Assembly (NCBI GenBank): GCA_963921935.1
Contig: OY998180.1
Span: 106,048,270 to 106,112,269, forward strand
Source of the DNA: Galeruca laticollis
Taxonomy: Eukaryota > Arthropoda > Insecta > Coleoptera > Chrysomelidae
Length of the DNA: 64,000 bases
Direction: 5' to 3'
How positions within the stretch are numbered: the stretch's first letter is position 1; each line of letters opens with the position of its first letter. Shown here piece after piece: positions 1 to 12,635 of the stretch. A program made the position numbers and the translations under genes. The notes under the pieces were generated by a model. The model was not told the origin of the DNA and made no database searches. It saw only the letters and a list, made by a program, of their open reading frames with translations.

Positions 1-1490
1 TACAGCTTGTCAGTAAAACGAATAAAACACTGTGTTACAGATTATCATGAAGATACGAGAGCACCCGTGTTAAATAAATTGTTCAGTGATTAGTTGTCTT
101 TACCGTCTTGTATTTGGGAAAGGATGGATCCAATTCCTACATTACAAGCGTCTGTGTCCAAAATAAGTTTTCCTTCTGGTAGCGGAAAACCAAGGATCGG
201 AGCTGACGTTAGCAGTTTTTTCAATGAGTCTAATGCTTCTTGGCATTCCTTATCCCAGAAAAAGGTTCTTGTTTCTTCAGTTAGTCGCGTTAAGGGTTTG
301 GCAATGTCCCCAAAATTCTTGACATACCGGCGGTAATAGGAACATAAACCCAAAAAGCTTCGAATTTGATGATTGTCAGTCGGAGTTGGCCATTCCTGAA
401 CTGCTTTGATTTTAACAGGATCAACAGAGACTCCGTCCTTGCTCACAACATGGCCTAAATAGCTGACTTTCTTTTGAAACAGGTAGCATTTCTTTAGGTT
501 TAATGCTAGATTGGCCATCTGAAGTCTCTTAAGTACTTCTTCGAGGTTGGAAAATGTTCTTCAAAATTCTTGCCGGCTATAATGACGTCATCTAGATATA
601 CCAGACATAATTCCCAAGATAAACCCCTGAGAATGGTCTCCATCAGCCGTTCGAAGGTGGCGGGGGCATTACACATGCCAAATGGGAGGTCCGTAAACTG
701 CCATAAGCCCGATCCGCTAGTAATGGCGGTCTTCTCCTTATCTAGGGGACCCATTTCCACTTGCCAGTATCCACTCTTCAAATCCAAAGTAGAGAACAAT
801 GTAGAACCCGCTAGAGCATCAAGGGCGTCGTCGATCATTGGCAAAGGATAATTGTCCTTCTTAGTAACGTCGTTAAGTTTGCGGTAATCAATGCAGAATC
901 GCATTGTTCCATCTGTCTTTTTCACTAGTACCACGGGGGAGGTCCAAGGACTACTGGATGGTTCAACTACCCCGATTTGAATCATCTCTTGAAGGGCTCT
1001 ATCTGCCAGTTCTTTTTTGACTTGGAGCATCCGCCGGGGAACTTGACGAATAGGTCGTGCATCGCCGCTATCGATCTTGTGTTTCACCACATCCGTTCTT
1101 CCTAGTTTTCTTCCAGCACCAAACACAGCTTTCTATTGGTAGACTAGATCTATTATTTGATTTCTTCCTAAATCCGACAGGGATGGATCTAAGTTGGCCA
1201 TCAGCTGCTCTATTTCGCCGGTAATGTCTTTTTCCGTGGTTTTTGCCTGGTGAACCACGGCTGTAACTGACTCTAGTGTGCCCAATTGCGTACCTTTCTG
1301 AAGGGAGACTGAGTGATCGTTCACGTTTATCAAGCGCTTTGGTACTTCTTGGGTTGATAGAACAAGAGCTTTGCCGATGAGTATTCCTTTTCCCAGAATC
1401 AGGTCGTCAATATTAGGTACTATCACTGCTGGTCTACTGTTTTACTCTAGACCATCTAGTTGACCAGCTACAACGCATTCACAATTCGAT
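1..1490 (-). pseudogene. Ty3/gypsy-type pol fragment (RT and start of RNase H)
   Basis: Minus-strand retroelement pol. From right to left it carries a pre-RT linker (1426-1133), a reverse transcriptase (1126-506) and the RT connection plus start of RNase H (518-90). Visible RT motifs are SPVVLVKKTDGTMRFCIDYR, the LDLKSGYWQV block and catalytic YLDD; the RNase H entry reads LILDTDACNVGIG. The frame shifts near 510-520 and a stop follows the linker near 1130, so no single polyprotein can be made. The coding match fades below position 90, inside RNase H, and above about 1490, where unrelated plus-strand sequence starts. Gag, protease, integrase and LTRs are absent. Chromovirus- or gypsy-like clades are both possible. 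Confidence 0.9.
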
Positions 1491-1496
1491 ATAATA

Positions 1497-2966
1497 GTGG
1501 TAGGGAGGGAAGAAAAATTAATAAGTCCATTAAAAAAGGGGGGTAGCATAAAATATTTTGTAGCAATTGAAGAGACTTATGGAATTATACACGATGCTCA
1601 TTTGGCAACTGGCCATGGTGGCCGAAACAGATTAGTGAAAGAAATTAATAACAAATACAACAACATTACTACTGAAGCAGTTATGTTGTATTTATATTTA
1701 TGTGAAGCATGTCAAAAAAGGCAAAGGGCAAGAAAAAAGGAATTGTGATAAAACCAATTTTGACGAGTGAAATGCATTCTAGGTGTCAAATGGATTTTAT
1801 AGATTTACAGACACAACCAGATAATGAATTTAAATTTATTTTAAATTATCAAGATCATTTGACAAAGTTTGTTGTACTGCGCCCACTAAAAACAAAAACT
1901 GCGTCAGAAGTAGCAAAACAACTTATGGACATTTTCACTCTTTTGTGAGTCCCATCCATTCTCTAATGTGATAATGGTAGGGAGTTTGCAAATAAAATTA
2001 TCCAATAATTAGCAAATATGTGGGATGGTGTGAAAATAATACACGGGAAGCCTCGCCATTCCCACAGCCAGGGCTCGATAGAGCGAGCGAATCAAGATGA
2101 TCAAAATATGCTTACAACCTGGCTTATCACTAACCAAACAACCAAGTGGTCAGAAGGCTTAAAATATGTTCAACTGATGAAAAATAGAGCTTTTCATGAG
2201 AGTATAAAGCAAACTCCATATGAAGCTTTATTCGGAACAAGAATGAAATTGGGTTTGAAAACATCAAATTTATCTATGCAATCTGTTGAACAGCTGGAAA
2301 CAGAAGAAGATTTAGATCAATTACGAGAAGGAGTACACACAGCCAATTCACCACATAGCAAAGTCACAGAAAACGATGAATTTTCCATTGAAACGTTAGA
2401 CATAATTTTGGATGATGGTTTATTATGCAACCAAATTGAAGATAAAGGTGGAAGTTTTGAGTTAAATTTTGTTTTAAACGAGAAGAAAATTTTAATTGAT
2501 AATGCTCGAGAAAGCAAGGGAAAATTTAGAAAATCAAACTATCAAAATGTGTAATCTTTCGAAAGAAAAATTTCCTTCTGCTGTGATTGGTGACAATGTT
2601 AGAGTTTCCATTCCAGACGTTGATCGTGGTAAAACGGATCCAAAAAATTTGATTTGCGTTGTTTTGTCTAGAGATGACGATAAAAATGTGTATAAATTAG
2701 GAACTAAACAGGGAGTTTTAAAACAATCTTATTCTAGGCATGAATTCGCCATTTGCGAACAAACGTTTATATCATACGAAGATGTTCCTCAAGATGTTGA
2801 GAAATCGGTAAGAGAAATTATAGGAATGCAGTTACTTACTGGTGAACAAGGTTTTAAAATATGCATCTGTAAAGGAAAAAGTTCCTCAAAAAAATGCATT
2901 TGTAAAAATGCTGGAATATTATCTAATTCCAAGTGCCACAATAGCAATTCTTGCTCAAATAAATAA
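1497..2966 (+). pseudogene. rve-family integrase/transposase, KRBA2- or Ginger-like
   Basis: Broken plus-strand gene for a DDE integrase of the rve type. An HH-CC zinc-binding segment lies at about 1580-1730 (H..H, then CEACQKRQ). The core shows the first Asp in QMDFIDLQ (about 1790), the second in DNGREF (about 1970, after a frameshift) and the catalytic Glu in GSIERANQ (about 2075). A Cys-rich tail (2860-2960, CICKGKSSSKKCICK) resembles KRAB-A domain-containing protein 2-like transposon proteins. Breaks occur near 1740, 1948, 2010 and 2550. The N-terminal part is missing. A Ginger-type DNA transposon is my preferred reading; a Ty3-derived integrase is the alternative. No TIRs were identified. 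Confidence 0.7.
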
Positions 2967-3425
2967 AACTTTTTTCATTATGAAATTTCTATATGTTCCT
3001 TTATAGCTTTATAAAATTTAACTGTTATAATAAAGAAAAAAATGTTATTATTATTATTTGTTTGATTCCCATCGTATTGGTCCTGAAAAACTAGGACGAA
3101 AATTGTATTTATGAATATTGGGATCATAACATATTATATAATATGCCAAGAAAAGTATGTTTTGTTTATCATTTACATTTTTTAATGAAAATAATTTTCG
3201 TTATTAAAGCCTTTTGTATTATGTTTATTTAAATAAATATTTTTTTACTGCAACATTTTTTATTTATTTGTATTCCAACTTTTCTTAAAACATGAAGGTA
3301 AGAGTAGGTATACATTTACCAAAAAGTGAAGGGTGAAGGTGAAGAGTACACATTTGCCGGGAAATGTACATATATATTATAGGTATTCAGTTCACATATA
3401 CCTAACTTTTTGTAGGGGAAGAAGG
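2967..3425. other. AT-rich spacer, nothing recognised
   Basis: Between the integrase remnant and the gag-like remnant I see AT-rich DNA with no coding signal. It probably includes 3' sequence of the integrase element. No TIR or target duplication could be identified. Confidence 0.5.
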
Positions 3426-4620
3426 TGATCAATCACAAAATAGTCAAAATAATATGATGCAACAAATGATGCAATATTTGCAACAAGAGAGAAAAGAAAT
3501 TCGTAAAATTGTTAAAATCCAAAAAGAAGCGTATGAAAAACTGCAAGAAAAAGTAGAAAAAATCAAGAACAGATGGAAGAGAGAATACAAGAATTTCAAG
3601 GAAGAATTGACCAAAGAGTGGAAGATTTACGACAAGATATACAGGATATTAGGGAACATGCAAATAATATTGAGGAAAAATGGAACCAGGCTATAACACA
3701 ATATGGACACTATATTGATCAACAAATGGAACAGGAAAGAAGAAAGGTGCAGGAGATACTAGAAATAAGTCAAAGGAATTCTATGATAATACCAACGATT
3801 TCAACAGATATTGCAATAAAATTTACAGGAAATATCAGGAAGTTAGGTACATCCTAAGGTGTCTGTAAGTAGCAAGTCAAGAGGGAAACATTGAAAATTT
3901 TGTAGACTTTGAGAATAAATTTATAGGATATTTTTGGGGAGAAAACGCACAAGCCCAATTTAGAGAAAATTTATATTTTGGAAAATTCAATTATAATTGT
4001 AGTTCAAAATTTGTAAATTATGCACTACAATGATATACAATTGTACAATATGTAAATCCTCCAATAAAAGAAGAGGTAATAATTTTGAATATATCACGAC
4101 ATTTTAAACCTGAAGTAGTGGAATCGATAACGATGCATAATATAAAAACAATGGGTCAAATGACTAATTACTTAAATAGACTTTAAAGAGGAAATGTAAG
4201 GACAATTCAAGAAAAGAATAAAATGAATGAAAACATGAATAGGAGTGATGACAGACATAATTTGTACCAAAATTATACAAGCCAGAGAAATAATCAACAA
4301 ATTAATCAGAATAATGGAAGTTATATTAATAATAGAAATTTTAGACAAAATAATTATACTTACACAAAATTACAAAAGAGGAAGTTGTAATCAAAATGAA
4401 AGAAACAATTATAATCAAAATTATATATCTAAGAAATGGAAACCCTGAAGTTAATCAACAAAAAAGAGAGCAAAACAAACAAATAAATGTAACAAGAAGA
4501 TTTTATAATAGTCAAGGCTCAACAAGAAGAGAAAATGAGGAGAACATAAGAACAAGAATATTTGTTGAAACATTGAAATATTAATTGAATTGAATATATT
4601 CAGAGAATAATATAATGATG
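3426..4620 (+). pseudogene. Retroelement gag remnant
   Basis: Two overlapping short frames (3454-3696 and 3573-3857) encode a Gln/Glu/Lys-rich coiled-coil segment. About 3890-4030 then reads, with shifts, as NFVDFENKFIGYF and AQAQFRENLYFGKFN, which resembles the capsid region of arthropod Ty3-type gag proteins. Downstream (4230-4440) is an Asn/Gln-rich basic tail. Stops and shifts occur throughout and no pol follows. It might be the same family as the gypsy fragment at the window start, but orientation and clade do not prove this. Confidence 0.55.
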
Positions 4621-4772
4621 GATAAATTATTATAAAACATATCAGAATTGAAATGGAATACTAATGGAATAATGGCAGTTTGTTACACAAATAACATGAG
4701 AGATTGAAACGAAGAAGAAAATAATTTTGAAATTCATTCATACCCCCTACGTGCATTTTAAAGAGTAAAAAT

Positions 4773-5896
4773 ATGAAAAAAGAATATGAAGATGGTATGC
4801 CTCCTGGGGCCAAAATTTATATGTCAGAAAAATCGGCGTACATAAATACAACATTTTGTGTTAAGTGGTTGCAGTCGGAATTTGTTCTTTGCAAGCCTCA
4901 AGGTCCAGTGGTTATTATTTTGGATGGCCATGCCTCCCACTGTTCTTCCGTAAAAGTTTTAGAATATGCAGAAGCGAACGAAGTCATACTTCTCCCTCTT
5001 CCCAGTCATACCACACAATTTTTGCAGCCCCTCGATCGTGCATTTTTTAAGGCTTTAAAAAGTTATTATTATGCTGCCTGCAATTTATTCTTGAGAACTA
5101 ATCCAACAAGAGCAATCAACAGACTTCAGTTTGGGAAATTGTTAGCTGAAGCGTGGGAAAAAGCTGCCACAGTAAAAATGCAGTTTCAGCTTTTATATCT
5201 ACAGGCATCGCTCCATTTAACCCGAACTCAATTCCAGAATATGCCTTTCTCAACAATGAACAAGCTCAGGATGACATTAATCTTGAATTTGTTCACACCG
5301 AGAATGATACTGATTCCAACGTAACGAAACGTAATGCTGAAACGCAATCTGCAGATATGGCAAACCTTGGCACAAATGAAAAAGAAACTCCTGGTAAAAT
5401 ATTAGACGTAATTTCTCCTATTCCTAGCACGTCTAAAGTTCATGAAGTTCGAAAACGTAGTCGACAGATTGCAGAGGTCCTAACATCTCCTGAAAATATT
5501 TGTAAACGAAAAGAATTGGCTACTAAGAAAGCTAAGAGTTTAATCGACAAAGAAAAAAAGAAGCAACATGTAGAATCTAAAGCGAAAACAAAGAAACGGC
5601 ACAAAATAGATAGCGATATTTCCTCCAATAGCGACGAAAGCATTATTTTAGAAAACGATTCAGACAGCGGCACTGACGGTGAAAATTATTGCATTGGCTG
5701 CGGAGACAATTACGAAAAAACAAAAGCTACAAGCAAAGAAGACTGGTTGCAGTGTCTTGGTTGCCACAGATGGCTGCATGAAGGTTGTACCACGTTTACA
5801 AACCATTGTCTGCGGTGTGGAAGAAAAGACAATATTGTCATGTACCTAATATTCGGCTTGCTTCTTGTTCTTATTTGTTATGTTTTAGGTATATAA
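4773..5896 (+). pseudogene. pogo/Tigger-like DDE transposase, 3' half, with zinc-finger tail
   Basis: C-terminal half of a pogo-superfamily (DDE_1) transposase. The second catalytic Asp is in VIILDGHASH (about 4915) and the third in FLQPLDRAFF (about 5030). The HTH region and first Asp are missing, so the gene is 5'-truncated near 4770. A frameshift around 5180 moves the reading to a second frame (5153-5896) that continues with GIAPFNPNSIPE, a basic region and a Cys/His-rich tail (CIGCG, WLQCLGCHRWLH, CLRCG). The tail looks like a PHD-type finger and recurs in the pogo-like elements at 36.3 and 63.1 kb. A stretch near 6215-6237 with CCGGAATTACCC may be the right TIR. Confidence 0.8.
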
Positions 5897-6007
5897 TCAT
5901 TTTTTAGTTACCTATATATCGTTTTATACTTTTTGTAACATTAATAACCATTAAAGGTCTTCGTTACTGTTTATTTTTTAGTGTTTGTCAACGTTTTTCT
6001 TTCTATT

Positions 6008-6042
6008 TTTTGTGTGCGCCATCTCACCCATGACCATAGGGT
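6008..6042. repeat. Short inverted repeat after the pogo-like gene
   Basis: CATCTCACCC and GGGTGAGTTG flank a 9-nt spacer in the 3' region of the preceding pogo-like gene. Similar CCCGGGTGAGCAAGATGG sequence follows the pogo-like gene at 63.38 kb, so it is probably a family-specific subterminal element. Confidence 0.4.
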
Positions 6043-6249
6043 GAGTTGGTTTTTTCCTGGTATATTAAGAATTTTTATTATTTGGCAAAAAAACTTAAAA
6101 ATAGAAAAGTTTCCCATCTTACTTTGTGCATTTAGTCATGGATAATGTTCATTACTATAAGAGACTTATATTTTGGAAATATATTTTGATTTATTAAAAA
6201 AATTAAAAAGGTGTGCCTTCTCTCCCGGAATTACCCTACTGTAAAAAAA

Positions 6250-6959
6250 ATATTTTATTTTTCAACATAATCTTCTTTTAATTCTACACACTTAGTCCAG
6301 CGACTTTCCAATTTTTTCAAGCCATCCAAAAAATAATCTTTCGGAACTTCCGCAAAATACGCGTATGTCTCTGCAATCGCCTCTTCATTTGTCCGAAATC
6401 GATTTAAACCAAGCCATTTTTTTTAAGTTTTGAAACAGAAAGTAATCAGAGAGAGCCAGATCAGGTGAATATGGCGGATGGGGCAATACCTAAATCGTAA
6501 CGCAGTTCGGCTAATTTTTCTGCAACAATAGCGGACGAATGGGCAGGAGCATTGTTGCGATGGAACTAAACTCTTTTCTTCAACAAATGCGGTAATTTTT
6601 CCTTAAGTTCAGCATCAAAACGTGTCAGCAAATCAGCATAATATTGGCCATTTATCGTTTTCCCTTTTTCTAAATAATCAATAAAGATTACACCTTTGGA
6701 ATTCGAAAACACTGTGGCCACGACCTTATTGGCCAAAAAAACGGTTTTTGCTTTCTTGGGAGCACGTTCCTCGGATGAAGTCCATTGTTTCCACTGTATT
6801 TTTGTTTCTAGGGTTTAATGATGTACCCAAGTTTCATTTACTGTGACATATCGAAGCAAAAAATTACTTGGATTACATTTGAAGATATCCAAACATTCGT
6901 TTGAATTTTGTTATTATTTCTGAAATTGGAAAGCGGTCAGTTCTCAAAACAGTCTGGTC
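6250..6959 (-). pseudogene. mariner-type transposase remnant
   Basis: Translated on the minus strand in pieces, this reads as a mariner transposase C-terminal two-thirds. From high to low coordinate it shows TVFSNSKGVIFIDYLEKGK (about 6700), HRNNAPAHSS (about 6550), PHPPYSPDLALSDYFLF with shifts (about 6480-6430) and the FLDGLKKLESRW end (about 6300). The catalytic Asp normally before NAPAH is Asn here, and several stops and frameshifts are present, so it is dead. The right part is cut by the hAT element that begins at 6968. Confidence 0.8.
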
Positions 6960-6967
6960 TTCCAAAT

Positions 6968-8314
6968 TAGTGTAGGGAAATACGGTGATTTTCCGGTAAC
7001 CGGTGAAACGGCGACAGTGATTTCTAAATCACCGTGATTTTAAACGGTGATTTTATTCCCGCAGTGACTGAGTATAAATAGCAAAGATAAATCAAAATAT
7101 AAGACCAGCACGCGGTGACTGGCGACGCGTACGAATATATTATCTATGCACCTCTTATTAGGTTATTTTAAAACAATAAATATTATCCTGATTGACAATT
7201 AGCAATAATACGAAATCGAGATCGACTCTTAACTCGAAGAAAGATTAATATCAAAGGTGTAACATAAAAATTGCAACTAGTTTAATATTATTTAATTCTA
7301 AATTGAGAATTTCAAATGAACATGTTGCCATATTATCTGTAAAAAATATATCAATTTTTAGGGTTTATTCATTACTTTTAAAAAGAAACATTTTTTCTTG
7401 TTACATATTACATGTTGCATAATAATTGTCACCCTCAACAGATGTAAAAAAATTCCAGATTTCACTGGTTTTCGCTTTTTTAGACATGTTCTAAACTGAA
7501 AATAAGAGAAAAATACTTTACTGTGGATTTTTTTATCTCTCTAATAACTTGGTTAAAGGATTTTATAAATTTTTATTTAAATAGACAAGTCATATTTAAC
7601 TTTTTTTTAATAAAATTGGAAAGGATGACCCCGAAAACTTCTTTTTTGATTCTTATTCCATTGTCTTGTTAAAATGACATATTAGTTAAAGACATACCAT
7701 TTAATTATCAATTCATTCATATTGTAACACAATAGTGGATTTCTTGAAATGGTTTACAAACAAAGAATACAATTTACAATTCTCCTAATAACGTTTACAA
7801 TTTCTGGCCATTATCGAACGTCACTAAAATTCTTGCAAAGATACCTACAGCCTTCATTTACAGCACAAAAAGCAGAGATTAACAAAAAAAAATAAAAGCA
7901 TTTATTTTATCTTATGGCTGTTAGGTGTTCACCAAATTTATTTTAATATTTCTCTTCGAAAGGAACAAAAAAAGCGGCACGTTTGCGCTTATCCTTATTG
8001 GGTCGGGCGGCATGTTTGTATCATTAATACACTTATATTATCTATACCAATTGCCGCTTTCTCATTCGGTAAAAGCAAAAGTCTATATTCCAAATACCTA
8101 TAATATCATATTGGCTTAAATCACCGTTTTTCTTTCACCTAATATTCGATCGGCGCGGTCTTCCAATGCTAGAGTCGATGATGCCGATATTGCAGTATTC
8201 GGTTGAAACTGAATCACCGATCACCACATCTGCGAGAAATGAATCACCGGTAGCGCCAATGATTTTACATTCACCGGTGAAATATCGTGGTTACCGATAT
8301 ATCGACCAAAACTA
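6968..8314. mobile_element. Non-autonomous hAT-type element, 1347 bp
   Basis: The ends read TAGTGTAGGG and, reverse-complemented from the right, TAGTTTTGGT. They are flanked by perfect 8-bp direct repeats TTCCAAAT (6960-6967 and 8315-8322), the duplication size expected for hAT elements. Both ends are crowded with copies of CGGTGA/TCACCG in opposite orientation (about 6981-7060 and 8120-8290), likely subterminal transposase-binding repeats. The interior is AT-rich and shows no transposase, so it would depend on another element. It lies immediately beside, and probably inside, the mariner remnant. Confidence 0.8.
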
Positions 8315-8322
8315 TTCCAAAT

Positions 8323-9640
8323 CTGGTAGCTAATTTATTTTGTAACCGTAAATAGAACATTATAATCTCGTTAATAGCCAATTAGTACTGAAAGTCTGGT
8401 GGCCAGGTAAGTAAATTTTGTCATTTACCTACACACATTTAAACAAAAATAATAGAGAGCCCAATATTATTAAAATGCCAAACTATTTCATGAGATATTT
8501 TAATCCGGACCTGAGAGGATTTTAAGGGACACACACTTTTATTGCTTGATTATATTTCGAACAATTGGTAATATTGAGGCTCGACGGCTCATATTGATTT
8601 ACGACCTTCTTAGATTTCAGGTTTTACTTTTTTTCACCAATATTACGTATAAATGATGTTTACGATATTTTTTAATGAAAATCACTAAAAACTTTCGTCA
8701 AAAAAGCTTAATTTCATCACCAGGAATCATTCAAGTGACGCCCCCGTAAGAAAAGGTGAAATAATACATAAAATAATATTCCTTGTCAAAATTTATGCTT
8801 CTGTGTCGATTTTGATAAGAATTGATAAATATATACTGACATTATTAGAAAAAAACGAAAAAAATATTTCAACTTTAGTGCCCTGTATCGTATTCCACAG
8901 CAATATTTTAAGTATATTTGATCCGATCGTCATATTTTGATCCAATTAACCTACCCTTAGCCCATGTCCCAGTTGTTATGAATCACACTGTATAAAGAGA
9001 AATCTGAAATACATTGGCTTTTCAAATAAATGGTTTAAAACTAAATGAATTTGACGTATGATTTAAAAAAATCATTGCAGATTCTAAAGGAAAAACTTTT
9101 CGGAATATGTACCTAGATATTTATTATGCTTAAGTAACCCGTAAAACAAATATTTTTCAATAAACTAATATAGAAATAATTAAATCTACAATGTTGAGTT
9201 CGTTGAAAATAGACAAATAAAATTTCACATAGGTAATATTTGTAATTTGTAAAAGATTAATTCTTATTTCTACACTCAATTTCCTACAAATTAAATCGTT
9301 TATATTTTCATTAATATTCGCATTTTAAAAAGTGTGGGCGTTGAGTCAAGCCGTTATAATGAAACCTTATTTCATGAAATATATTTATCTAAATAAAAAA
9401 TATAGTTGAATAGACCAGTCAGAAATGAGAAATTAAATCATAAAGCGATTTTATTTTGCATTTTGGATGTTTATATAGGTATCTATCAATAATATATTTT
9501 TTGAGATACCATTTTGGGCCCTGCTTCAATTATTCTTTATGTATATACAAAAGTCATGAAAGTAAGCAACTTTGAATGTCGTGGGCCAAAAAATATTTTT
9601 CTTACACAACTAGGTATATATAAAACTTGGTTCGATTAAA
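8323..9640. other. AT-rich non-coding stretch
   Basis: No coding, RNA or TE signal that I can name. The first ~100 bases could be leftover mariner sequence displaced by the hAT insertion. Confidence 0.4.
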
Positions 9641-9649
9641 AATGCTGTC

Positions 9650-10265
9650 AAAGGTATGAACCAAGAAAAAGAAGTCTTTAGACATTTAAGCAATTAATGT
9701 ACTACACAAGCTATGCATAATTTAAGGGAGGTCTTTTAGTCTAGTACTGAGGTTGACGGAACTTTGGATGGGGAAGAAAAGGAAGCTTATAATCCTTCCA
9801 TAGTTTTTTGAGGAACAAAAAAAATGATAACTATGTTTAGTGACAACTTGGATGCAAGTTATAAACCAAGAAAAATGAGCCTTCAGACATATAAGAAATA
9901 ATTTTCTGCACAAGTTATGCATAATTTAAGGAAGGTGTTTTCGTCCTAGGAGCTTTAGATGGGGAAGTAAAAGGAATCTTTGGACGCCTACATTCTTTTT
10001 TGGTGAACAAAAAGAAGATGATAACTATGTTCAGTGACAACTTAGATGCAAGTTATGAACCAAGAAGAAGATGCCTTTAGACATTTAAGACATTAATTTC
10101 CTACATAAGTTATGTAAAATTTAATGAAGATGTTTTTGTCCCAGAACTGGGTTTGACGGAGCTTTGGAGGGGGAAGAAAATGATTTTTAGGATGCCTCCA
10201 TAGCTTTTTGGGAGACAAAAAAAGATGACAACTATGTTCAGTGACAACTTAGATGCAATATATGA
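9650..10265. repeat. Tandem repeat, about three ~200-bp units
   Basis: The motif AT(G/A)AACCAAG starts units near 9655, 9861 and 10055, spaced about 206 and 194 bases. Each unit continues with a block near TTTAGACAT, a TATGCATAATTTAA-like block, GATGGGGAAG and GATAACTATGTTCAGTGACAACTT. Copies differ by substitutions and small indels. It looks like a short satellite array; a weak minus-strand frame (9922-9722) inside it shows no domain. Confidence 0.8.
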
Positions 10266-10583
10266 TAAAAATTAGATTTTCTCCAATCCTGTGTAGACTA
10301 TTTCCTTCTAGTTGTAGAGCTGTCACTCAGGAAAACTATTCCACCAGAACGTCAAGCACTTCTTGCGGATTAGGTATTGTTAGTTTGTGTGTAAGGTTAT
10401 TCTAAAACTCAGTTACAAGAGACAAGCCAAAAGATAATGAACTATTGAAACCACAACAAGATGCTTTTAAAATCCAACCTAATATATATTCTATCATAAA
10501 TTGTGTACTTTTAGAAGAATGTGGGTAACTGTCATTTAAAAAATTCAAACGGACTTTAATGTTGATGTTAACTTATGGTTTAA

Positions 10584-10829
10584 CAGTGGCGTAACTAGGA
10601 TGAAGCTCTGGGGGGGAATGAAGTACCGGGAGATCTGGGTATCGAAATTTTTTTCAAATTTTGAGCCCCTAAAACTGCATTTTAGCTTTGTTTTTCTTAT
10701 AAAATTATTGTCTACAGTTCTTAGCTTTTAGTACATTTCAATAACAAGTTTTCTGTGATTATGTATTGTTTTTTTTTATTTTTCGTGTTCTGGGGGGGTT
10801 CTATCCCCCCCTCCATAGTTACGACACTG
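10584..10829. mobile_element. hAT-type MITE, 246 bp
   Basis: The TIRs are CAGTGGCGTAACTA at the left and CAGTGTCGTAACTA (reverse complement of the right end). Perfect 8-bp target duplications TGGTTTAA lie at 10576-10583 and 10830-10837. A G-run near the left end and a C-run near the right end extend the inverted symmetry. Too short to encode a transposase. Confidence 0.9.
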
Positions 10830-10837
10830 TGGTTTAA

Positions 10838-12600
10838 AATATGTATTTCTGTAAGAATATGTTATTATTATCTAGATATTTTGACTTATGTACCACAGAT
10901 ACTACAGCCAATAACATATTTTCATTATATTAGTTTTTTATTGACTCAGAAATCAGTAGGTAACATTTGATTCACGAAGTGAAGGAAATATTCACAAACA
11001 TGCTTTTGTGCGTCAGTGATTGATATCAACCAACTTTCAATCTTTACTGGATTCTCCTACTATTTGAACGACTAGGCCGGTTATGAAGAAATTTCATTAC
11101 GACGTACATTGGGATTCATATTGTATCAAGTCAACTTGATATTTGATACCGACTTTTTTGAGTTTTGTTGCACCGAACTGGGCACCCATATGAAAAATTA
11201 TTATTCCTATGAGTCCCTATCTAATATTAATAAAAAATTGATGGTAACCTCGATCTAGGTACTACGTTAGCCGTTAGCAACGTATTTCGAGAGAGAACCT
11301 ACTTAAATGGAAAGAAAATCTGGTTAAAAGAGGAAGAAGAATGATAGACAAAATTTGTATATTCAGATAAATAAGTACAGGCGGAAATTAATGCATGGAA
11401 CCAACCAGATATTGTATCTAGAAGTATTGAAAGATCACAAATTAAGATGGTTATGATATATATAGGGAATGACTGATATGATTAATCCAAAATGAATTAT
11501 ATTAACATCGAATTAATATTTCTTAGGGTTGGAGGGTGAAGCCTTTGGAAGCTTTGATAGATGTTAGCAAGATAGTTTCCTTTGAAGATAGATAGAAGGT
11601 ATTTCGTTGTGTTTGAGAGCGTGTCGAGATGGCTCGTAGCTGTGTTTAAAACGTATCTACCGATTTGGTAATAATTGAGGTAGGTATTAACTGCTACAAT
11701 TTGAGACGAATAGGTAGGTACAGCTGTGGCCTGTGGCTGCGTTAAAATCTAACTTTGTTCATTGGGCTATTGAACTGAAGGTTAAACTAGGTTATAGTGA
11801 ATGATCAGAGAGGGTGGACTTGAATGTGAGTTGCAATTAACGTAAAAAATGTGTTAATTTCTCTGGACTTTTTGATTTGGAAGTCGTGTAGGACGACTGG
11901 AAGACGAGGGCTCATCGAAATCAATTTAGGAGGCAAAGGTGTCAGTTGAGTATAGGACGGTAGAAATCTTATTGTGAAGTCATAATTCATCAATTATATC
12001 TAGGAAGCGAGGACTCCGGAAGTGAGGACGAAGAAAATGAGTATAGAAAGTGAGGATTCCACTTTCGAAAAAATTCTAGACAGCAAGGATCCCATTTTCC
12101 AAGAAATTATAGCCAGCGAGGACTCCAAAATTGAGTCTAGGTAGGTACTAGGAGGAGGGGAATGAATCTAGGAAGCGAAGATGAAGAAAGTGGGTCTAGG
12201 AAGAGAAGAGCTAAGAATGGGCATGAAAAAATGGGGTAGAGATGAGGAAAGGCACTACTCAAGCCATGGGCCAGTTAGTCCTTCGGTGCAGGTGCGGTAT
12301 TTTTGAGAAAGTTGCCGCCTTACTTGAATTTTTTCAAACTTACCAGTATCCATAATATAAGAAAACTACACGTAACAGTCCACAAACACAAAAATAATAA
12401 AGTCCTTTTCCTAATAAAAAATTCCCACAAGATTGAAAACTCATAAAAAACACTTAAATAAACATAAGTAATTACAAATGCTAAAATGTTGTAAGGTAAC
12501 AGCTGCGCGTATAGCGTTACAAAAAAACACAAGTGCTCTAATTCACATACGATAAGAGACAGCTGCGCGATTGACAAATCTCAGTATCCATTTGAGTGTG
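10838..12600. other. Unassigned DNA with weak retroelement and repeat traces
   Basis: No confident gene. At about 11290-11480 the plus strand has fragments reminiscent of the C-terminal region of LINE reverse transcriptases (SRSIERSQI followed by K/R-rich text), but this is weak. At about 12000-12230 an imperfect short repeat of GGAAGCGAGGA/GGAAGTGAGGA-type units occurs. Small open frames at 11805-11993 and 12320-12577 (minus) have no recognisable domain. Confidence 0.35.
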
Positions 12601-12610
12601 ACTTTATGGC

Positions 12611-12635
12611 CCCACAACGATATTGATGTTGTGGG
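12611..12635. repeat. Short perfect inverted repeat
   Basis: CCCACAAC and GTTGTGGG enclose a 9-nt loop. It could be a TE end or chance; no flanking duplication was found. Confidence 0.35.

Noticed and set aside
94..336. Open plus-strand frame opposite the first gypsy pol
   Set aside because: Antisense shadow of the RNase H frame with no domain of its own.
7925..8119. 64-aa hydrophobic frame
   Set aside because: Inside a non-autonomous hAT element, no recognisable domain; AT-rich DNA gives such frames by chance.
9650..10265. CRISPR array
   Set aside because: The units are ~200 bp, diverged throughout, with no short conserved repeats separated by unique spacers, and the DNA is eukaryotic.
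11290..11480. LINE reverse transcriptase remnant
   Set aside because: Only a few residues resemble the C-terminal block; too weak to call as a gene.
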